Shown: positions 31,267-35,993 of the stretch, piece by piece
Layout: the number at the start of each line of letters is the position of its first letter
Numbering within the stretch: the first letter of the stretch is position 1
NCBI GenBank assembly: GCA_027623295.1
Contig: JAQBXR010000022.1
Coordinates: 1 to 35,993 of the forward strand
Length of the DNA stretch: 35,993 bases
Source of the DNA: Planctomycetota bacterium
GTDB lineage: Bacteria; Planctomycetota; UBA1135
Direction of reading: 5' to 3'
Translations under genes and position numbers: made by a program
The notes under the pieces: generated by a model
The model's input: the letters and a program-made list of their open reading frames with translations, nothing else
Database searches by the model: none
What the model was told of the DNA's origin: nothing

Positions 31267-32058
31267 TTAGATCCCGTTTAAGCGACCGCCGTCTACAGCA
31301 ATAGATTGTCCACGCACAAAAGCTCCGGCGGGACTTGCCAGGAATGCGGCCAAGGCAGCGAGTTCTTGCGGATCACCAAGGCGTCCTGCGGGAACCGTTG
31401 ACAACCAGTTGGCCTCGACTTGATCCGCGGAAATGCCCTGACGCCCGGCAACCGTTTCGCGCAAGGAATCCAAACGATCGGTTGCGGTAAAACCTGGTAG
31501 CAGGTTATTAATCGTGACGCAGGCCGGCAGTTCTTTCGACAAAGTTTTGGCCCAAGAGGCCACCGCACCGCGCACAGTGTTGGAGACCCCTAATCCAGCA
31601 ATCGGCTCCTTCACCGAGGTCGAAATGATATTTAAAATTCGGCCATAGCCCTCTTTCTCCATCCCCGGCGCAAGCTGTTGCACCAGATAATGAGCCGCGA
31701 ACAAATGGCGCCGCAGAGGTGCAAGAAAGTCGTCTACCGAGGCTTGTAGCAAAGGACCACCAGGAGGCCCTCCACTATTGTTAATCAGAATGTGCACCGG
31801 GCCGGCTTGCTGCAACATATTGGCGGTTGCGGCAGCGAGAGCACTGGAATCTTCCAGGTCCACGGGGAAACCCTCTGCGGCTTCGGCCCCACTAGCCAAA
31901 CACTCTGCCTGCAGCGAAGTTAGCTTATTAGCAGAACGTGCAAAGAAGGAAAGGCGTGCGCCTTGGGCAGCCATAGCCAAAGCAATTTCACGGCCGATGC
32001 CAGAGCTGGCGCCACAAACTAATGCATGACGTCCTTGTAGAGATTGGGAAAGGGTCAT
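31267..32058 (-). CDS. Short-chain dehydrogenase/reductase family protein lacking the canonical Tyr/Lys
   Basis: The 263-residue Rossmann protein keeps the nucleotide-binding GASSGIG (residues 16-22), NNSGG (93-97) and the Ser-containing IISTSV (145-149). At the catalytic Y-x-x-x-K position the sequence reads GLGVSNTVRGAV, with Ser159 and Arg163 in place of Tyr and Lys. Cofactor binding is therefore expected, while standard carbonyl-alcohol reduction is doubtful; the role in the operon is unknown. It lies three bases after the tryptophan dioxygenase gene and six before the flavin monooxygenase gene. Confidence 0.8.
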   Translation of the reverse strand: MTLSQSLQGRHALVCGASSGIGREIALAMAAQGARLSFFARSANKLTSLQAECLASGAEAAEGFPVDLEDSSALAAATANMLQQAGPVHILINNSGGPPGGPLLQASVDDFLAPLRRHLFAAHYLVQQLAPGMEKEGYGRILNIISTSVKEPIAGLGVSNTVRGAVASWAKTLSKELPACVTINNLLPGFTATDRLDSLRETVAGRQGISADQVEANWLSTVPAGRLGDPQELAALAAFLASPAGAFVRGQSIAVDGGRLNGI

Positions 32059-32061
32059 CGC

Positions 32062-32907
32062 TTATTTATTGACGTGCCATTCAGCGTTGCGGACTTCCCA
32101 CAACTCTGGGAAAAAGCGTAGCGGCAAGCGTGATTCAAGGAAAGGAACCCCACTGGAACCGCCAGTTCCCTTTTTACCGCCAATCGTGCGCGAGACCATA
32201 AGAATATGCGCGGAGCGGAAGTTAGACCACATGGTGTCGAGATCCAACAAAGCTTCACAGGCCAGAACCCAGTGATAGTTCTTGCCTGGATTTTCGTACA
32301 AGTCGCGGATAACCAGAACGAGGTCATCGTTCATGGTGTGAGTTTTCTGTACGTCGCGATCGAGAATCTCTTGCGGTATTGGGTAACCCTCACGTGCCAA
32401 AGCCCGGAGAAAGTAGTCGTAAAGGCTTGGAGCTTCATAGCGAGCTTTCAAGCGTGAGATTTCATCGGGCTGGTTTTCGAAGAACTGGAAGAACCAGGAA
32501 TCTCGTTGGCCACAAACAAACTCCATCTCACGAAACTGAACGGACTGAAAGCCGCTCCCGGTTCCGAGCGCTTCGCGAAACCCAGCAAACTCTTCTGGGG
32601 TCAAAGTGCCGAGCAATTGAATCTGCTGGGTCAGGCAAGTCAAAATAGCTTGAATACGTTTTAAGACCTTCAAGGAATGGCCGACATCGTCTCGCTCAAA
32701 GCAGGCCACCATGAGCCCTGCTTCGTGGAGCATTTCCTTAAACCAGAGCTCAAAACTCTGGTGAATCACGATAAAGAACATCTCGTCATGATGCTGCGGC
32801 TCACTGCGCAACTCCTGTAAAGAGGTCAGTTCCGGGATCTTTAGGTAGCTGTTGTAATTGAGCTCTTCGAGCTTCAATCGATCGTAATCCGCGAGGCGTT
32901 CGCTCAT
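32062..32907 (-). CDS. kynA: Tryptophan 2,3-dioxygenase
   Basis: KynA is the heme enzyme that opens the indole ring of L-tryptophan with O2 to N-formylkynurenine. From the ATG at 32907 the protein has 281 residues; the frame extends to 32973 without family-like sequence. Conserved features are YNSYLKIPELTSLQ, DEMFFIVIHQSFELWFKE with His49, the proximal heme His234 in SAHILMVSRTIG, and the substrate-binding GTGGSSGVPFL (about 247-257). It is the first gene of the catabolic operon and is divergent from the EVE gene. TAGACT, a possible -10 box, ends seven bases before the ATG. Confidence 0.95.
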   Translation of the reverse strand: MSERLADYDRLKLEELNYNSYLKIPELTSLQELRSEPQHHDEMFFIVIHQSFELWFKEMLHEAGLMVACFERDDVGHSLKVLKRIQAILTCLTQQIQLLGTLTPEEFAGFREALGTGSGFQSVQFREMEFVCGQRDSWFFQFFENQPDEISRLKARYEAPSLYDYFLRALAREGYPIPQEILDRDVQKTHTMNDDLVLVIRDLYENPGKNYHWVLACEALLDLDTMWSNFRSAHILMVSRTIGGKKGTGGSSGVPFLESRLPLRFFPELWEVRNAEWHVNK

Positions 32908-32966
32908 ACGGCTCAGTCTAGCTTCCCCACCTCCCTGAGCCTCCCCAGACGCGTTAGAATTAGGCC

Positions 32967-33374
32967 ATGGCATACTGGCTGGTGAAAGAAGAACCCACGA
33001 AATACACCTTTGAGATGTTCCTCAAAGATGGCAACACTTGTTGGGATGGGGTGCGCAATTACCAGGCACGTAACAATCTCCGCTTGATGAAAATGGGCGA
33101 TGACGTGGTTTTCTACCATTCCGGCAAGCTCAAATCTGCCATGGGCACAGCCAAGGTGATTAGTGAGGGCTATCCCGACCCAACCGCAGAGGAAGGCGAC
33201 TGGACAGCCGTCGATCTTGAAGTGCAAATCGAGTTCGCAGAACCTGTAGCACTGGCGACCGTACGCGCCGACAAAGTGTTGGCTGAATCTGCTTTGGTCA
33301 AACAAACACGGCTCTCCGTCATGCCGTTGAATAAATCTCAATTCGAGAATTTCAAGAAGCTCGGAGGTCAATAG
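32967..33374 (+). CDS. EVE-domain protein (THYN1-like)
   Basis: The 135-residue protein is a stand-alone EVE (PUA-like) domain: MAYWLVKEEPTKYTFEMFLK, WDGVRNYQARNNLRLMKMGD, DVVFYHSGK, VISEGYPDPTAEE and WTAVDLEVQIEF. EVE domains read modified bases in DNA or RNA. It directly precedes the RlmI-like methyltransferase by two bases, so a link with rRNA base modification is plausible. TAGAAT ends six bases before the ATG and there is no Shine-Dalgarno, so the transcript may be leaderless. Confidence 0.92.
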   Translation: MAYWLVKEEPTKYTFEMFLKDGNTCWDGVRNYQARNNLRLMKMGDDVVFYHSGKLKSAMGTAKVISEGYPDPTAEEGDWTAVDLEVQIEFAEPVALATVRADKVLAESALVKQTRLSVMPLNKSQFENFKKLGGQ

Positions 33375-33376
33375 TC

Positions 33377-34756
33377 ATGGGTAGCCCTTGGGATAACGCA
33401 GGCACTGGCAGCCGCGATGGACGCCGGGAGCATCGAGATGATCGTGAGGGACACGATGGCCCACGCAACTACGGACGCGATGACCGTGGTGGTCAAGGCA
33501 CCCGCGGCCACGAGTCCTCTGGTCGCAGCGATGGCGGACAATGGCGACGTGATCAAGAACGGTCCTCGGGCCGTGAAGTGCAGCGCATGGAGCCTTGGGT
33601 GAACCTGCGCGGTCCGATGCGCGGCCCACGCGTTTGGTCTGGCGATGTAGGCCGCACTTCCGAGCGGCATAAGGCTGGCACCATGGTGGCGGTTTATGAT
33701 CAATACGATGAGTTTCGCGGCTGGGGTTTTTATCACCCCCACTCACGCATCGCGGTACGCCTAGTCACGCGCGACCACTCAGAACCAACCGAAGAGTTCT
33801 GGCATGATCGCGCGCGGGCTGCTGCCGAACGTCGCCTCAAGGATCCTGAGATTCCATCGGAGGTTTGTCGCATTTTGCATGCAGAAGGGGATGACTTCCC
33901 TGCCCTCACCATGGACCGTTACGGCGATTTGCTGATTGCAGAAGCCTATTCCGAGCCCATGGCGGATATCTTCGAATTGGTATTGCCGACTTTCCATGAG
34001 GTGCTTGGTACCAAGGAGCATCGGGTGGTTTACGACGAGACAGCTGCGCGTGCTGAAGGCGGCATCCCCTTTGAAAAACGCTCTGCTGGCTGCCCGCCGC
34101 GTTTTCAGTTTGAGGAAGGCGCCATCACTTATGAAGTCTTCCAAGCGGAGGGTCATAAGACTGGTTTCTTCTGTGACCAGCGCGAAAACCGTGCACGTCT
34201 CGCCAACCTAGTCAAACGTCTCGTTGCAGAAGGCAATCCGCCGACCGTACTCGATGTGTGCTCCTACACCGGAGGCTTTGCGTTAAACGCCGCTGCAGCT
34301 GGCGCCAGTGAAGTTCATGGCCTTGACCTGGATGAAAAAGCGATTGAGCAAGCGAAACGCAATGCCAACGTCAATCATTTGAAGAACGTCAAGTTCACTC
34401 ACGCCGATGCCTTCAGCTATCTGCGCACCTTGCAACACAATGGCAAGGAGTACGACATTGTGATTGTGGACCCTCCCAAGTTCATTCGCAGTCGCCGCGA
34501 TTTCGAAGAAGGTAAGGCGAAGTACAACGACATCAACAAGCTTGCAATCCCACTGGTGAAGCCTGGCGGTTTCTATATCAGTTGTTCATGCAGCGGTTTG
34601 CTGGAGCCTTTGACATTCCAAGAAATCATCCGTCGCGCGGCACGCTTGCGCACGGTACGAGTGTTGCGTGAAACGGGCGCCGGCCCGGACCACCCAGTAC
34701 GGATTGACTTCCCAGAAGGCCGCTACTTGAAGGCCTTATGGACGCAAATGGACTAA
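33377..34756 (+). CDS. RlmI-like class I SAM-dependent RNA methyltransferase
   Basis: The 459-residue protein has an N-terminal Arg/Gly/Asp-rich disordered part (residues 1-70, with RREHRDDREGHDGPRNYGR). A PUA-like domain (about 71-140) and a Rossmann methyltransferase domain follow: FCDQRENRARLANL, VLDVCSYTGGFALNAAAAGA, VHGLDLDEKAIEQAKRNANV, IVDPPKFIRSR, YKDIN-type YNDINKLA and SCSCSGLL. The ending DHPVRIDFPEGRYLKALW matches RlmI, the 23S rRNA m5C1962 enzyme. GGAGG lies nine bases before the ATG at 33377, which supports this start. The basic tail should add RNA affinity. Confidence 0.88.
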   Translation: MGSPWDNAGTGSRDGRREHRDDREGHDGPRNYGRDDRGGQGTRGHESSGRSDGGQWRRDQERSSGREVQRMEPWVNLRGPMRGPRVWSGDVGRTSERHKAGTMVAVYDQYDEFRGWGFYHPHSRIAVRLVTRDHSEPTEEFWHDRARAAAERRLKDPEIPSEVCRILHAEGDDFPALTMDRYGDLLIAEAYSEPMADIFELVLPTFHEVLGTKEHRVVYDETAARAEGGIPFEKRSAGCPPRFQFEEGAITYEVFQAEGHKTGFFCDQRENRARLANLVKRLVAEGNPPTVLDVCSYTGGFALNAAAAGASEVHGLDLDEKAIEQAKRNANVNHLKNVKFTHADAFSYLRTLQHNGKEYDIVIVDPPKFIRSRRDFEEGKAKYNDINKLAIPLVKPGGFYISCSCSGLLEPLTFQEIIRRAARLRTVRVLRETGAGPDHPVRIDFPEGRYLKALWTQMD

Positions 34757-34768
34757 AGCGGTCTTGCT

Positions 34769-35993
34769 CTAAAAGCGCAACAGATACCCGATAAGGCTCT
34801 TTTCGCCCTTATCGGGAGACAGCATACGGACGGCCAGGACCTCTTCACGCCCGTCGCCATCCATATCGCGAATGGTTAGAGCATGCGGCTCCGCCCAATC
34901 CTTAAGGAGAATGTCCAAGTCCGGTTCCTTGCCTTGCGTCATGGAAGTCATGGCGGAAGTTCTGCCTAGGGTCCATTGAGTGAGAGTGGAAATGCCCACC
35001 TCTAAATCACCATCGCCGGCAAGAGTTTGTTGCAGGAACTGTTCAATGGCACCGTGCAAAACGGAATCATCGGAAACCAATTCCAACCAAACTTGCAAGC
35101 GACCGTCGGCTCCCAGAGTGACTAAATCAGTGCGTACTCCGTCGCCGTCGTAATCGCACGTGCGTACGACCTTTTGGCGGAGGCTTTTGAACTGATTTTT
35201 CTCGCCCTTGTAAACGGTAACCAGGGAATCGCCCTTCAGGTTTGCAGAACGTTCGCGGAATGGCCGCTTTTCAAAGTCGCCGTCACCCTTCCCTTTAAAC
35301 ACCAGGAAGTCGAACTCGATTTCCCAAGAGAACAAGGCGGCGCGCAAAAGTTTACCGATGCCTAGGTCTTCCACCCGGACCAGCACTAGGTCTGGAATGT
35401 CATCCTTGTCGATACGTGCAGGGTAAATGTAGAACACATTGCCACGTACTTTGAGACGGGTGCGTTCACGAGCCAGGTCCACTCCATCTTCCCCACCGAG
35501 GAAAACGCGAATGCGGCCATCGGCCAAAATGAGTAGATCCATGGCGCCATCGCCATTTAAATCTGCCCACTTGTCTTGCACCAGAAAACGGATGGAGCTG
35601 GTGAGGTTACCGAGGTCCACTCCAAAATCATCTAGGTCGGCGCGGAACGGCGAAAGGTCCAAGCTGCGCGTTGGTTCACTTGGAAAGCCCTCGGGGCCCA
35701 GAACGAATTGACGAATTTGTAAGTCATCGCTCACCGTGAGGTCAGGCTTGCCGTCGCCATTTATGTCTTCCGGAAACAACTGCGGCACGACCAACTTACG
35801 TCCAACCTTACCCAGCAAGCCGCGGTCGGTGCGCAACTCTAAACGCGAAATGGAGCCGAGGTCTGGACCCGGCTGAAAGGTGGTGTCGGCGCCCATCCAT
35901 AACTGCAGGCGATCCCCCATGGGAAGCAGCAAATCAGGCCGCCCGTCGGTATTAAGGTCGCGCAGAAATGAGCCGGAGTGACAGCCGCGTGGC
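34769..35993 (-). CDS. FG-GAP/VCBS-type repeat protein, C-terminal part (cut by window edge)
   Basis: The frame is open from the window edge at 35993 to a stop at 34769. It holds several integrin-type repeats with Asp/Asn-rich Ca2+-binding loops: RDLNTDGRPDLLL at the edge, EDINGDGKPDLTV, ADLNGDGAMDLLI, CDYDGDGVRTDLV and RDMDGDGREEVLAV. A TTG at 35932 could be taken as a start, but repeats continue beyond it and it is surely internal. Such beta-propeller proteins are exported and common on planctomycetal cell surfaces. The end is convergent with the RlmI-like gene. Confidence 0.85.
   Translation of the reverse strand, partial: PRGCHSGSFLRDLNTDGRPDLLLPMGDRLQLWMGADTTFQPGPDLGSISRLELRTDRGLLGKVGRKLVVPQLFPEDINGDGKPDLTVSDDLQIRQFVLGPEGFPSEPTRSLDLSPFRADLDDFGVDLGNLTSSIRFLVQDKWADLNGDGAMDLLILADGRIRVFLGGEDGVDLARERTRLKVRGNVFYIYPARIDKDDIPDLVLVRVEDLGIGKLLRAALFSWEIEFDFLVFKGKGDGDFEKRPFRERSANLKGDSLVTVYKGEKNQFKSLRQKVVRTCDYDGDGVRTDLVTLGADGRLQVWLELVSDDSVLHGAIEQFLQQTLAGDGDLEVGISTLTQWTLGRTSAMTSMTQGKEPDLDILLKDWAEPHALTIRDMDGDGREEVLAVRMLSPDKGEKSLIGYLLRF
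34787..34816. repeat. Perfect 10-bp inverted repeat inside the end of the FG-GAP gene
   Basis: CCCGATAAGG (34787-34796) pairs with CCTTATCGGG (34807-34816) around a ten-base loop. It codes for part of the FG-GAP protein's last residues and lies just beyond the RlmI-like gene end. It may act as a transcription end for either convergent gene; no T tract follows directly. Confidence 0.4.

Noticed and set aside
34787-34816. Calling the inverted repeat a definite rho-independent terminator
   Set aside because: The stem is perfect, but no T tract follows on either strand and it lies in coding sequence.
1-35993. CRISPR arrays, insertion sequences, integrases, tRNA or rRNA genes
   Set aside because: I saw no regularly spaced repeats, transposase or recombinase motifs, or tRNA-like cloverleaf in the few short gaps.

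Overview
This window (about 36 kb, GC estimated by eye in the mid-50s percent) looks like a chromosomal segment of an uncultivated Planctomycetota-type bacterium. The assignment is inferred from the gene complement and no rRNA is present. The supporting genes are two DUF1573 envelope proteins, a soluble excisionase-type HTH fused to an acidic linker and one membrane helix, an FG-GAP repeat protein, several very acidic mini-lipoproteins, and many starts without a clear Shine-Dalgarno.

Layout. (1) 1-14736, minus strand: one nearly continuous run with repeated ATGA-type overlaps. In transcription order it holds two DUF1573 proteins, PilB-like ATPase, PilT, a second PilB/GspE ATPase, PilC/GspF, a sensor histidine kinase, two CNNM/CorC-type membrane proteins, a small secreted protein, the HTH-membrane protein, a SUMF1-fold lipoprotein, rsmA and dnaG (cut by the window edge). 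(2) 14760-15350, plus: a lipoprotein gene divergent from the DUF1573 pair. (3) 15385-21041, minus: an FtsQ-like lipoprotein, a membrane protein, rplM-rpsI with a clear promoter and terminator, yebC, a degenerate receiver/GGDEF-like protein, and a TlpA-like thioredoxin whose first active-site Cys codon is UGA. (4) 21086-23191, plus: a Ski2-type helicase. (5) 23193-24269, minus: three small envelope proteins. (6) 24380-24640, plus: an 86-codon zf-HC2 (anti-sigma-like) gene with an in-frame UGA exactly at the last zinc-ligand Cys. (7) 24637-32907, minus: a nine-gene tryptophan catabolic operon. (8) 32967-34756, plus: an EVE-domain protein and an RlmI-like methyltransferase. (9) 34769-end, minus: an FG-GAP protein cut by the edge.

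Two things stand out. First, the catabolic operon encodes tryptophan 2,3-dioxygenase, kynurenine formamidase, both subunits of a 2-aminophenol 1,6-dioxygenase, an aminomuconate-semialdehyde-type dehydrogenase and a 2-aminomuconate deaminase. It has no kynurenine 3-monooxygenase, kynureninase, 3-hydroxyanthranilate dioxygenase or ACMS decarboxylase. In their place sit a luciferase-like flavin monooxygenase and a Rhizobium-etli-type asparaginase homologue. These two could convert kynurenine to 2-aminophenol plus aspartate: Baeyer-Villiger oxidation of the aryl ketone to a beta-aspartyl aminophenyl ester (or its rearranged anilide), then hydrolysis by the asparaginase-like enzyme. I know of no description of such a route; it is an inference from gene content and chemistry.

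Second, two genes appear to encode selenoproteins. The thioredoxin has UGA in the W-[UGA]-G-P-C active site, followed at the right distance by a hairpin that fits the bacterial SECIS rules. The zf-HC2 gene has UGA in H-x3-C-x2-[UGA], with a weaker candidate hairpin. UGA serves as an ordinary stop elsewhere in the window, so codon reassignment does not explain them. No selA, selB, selC or selD lies in the window.
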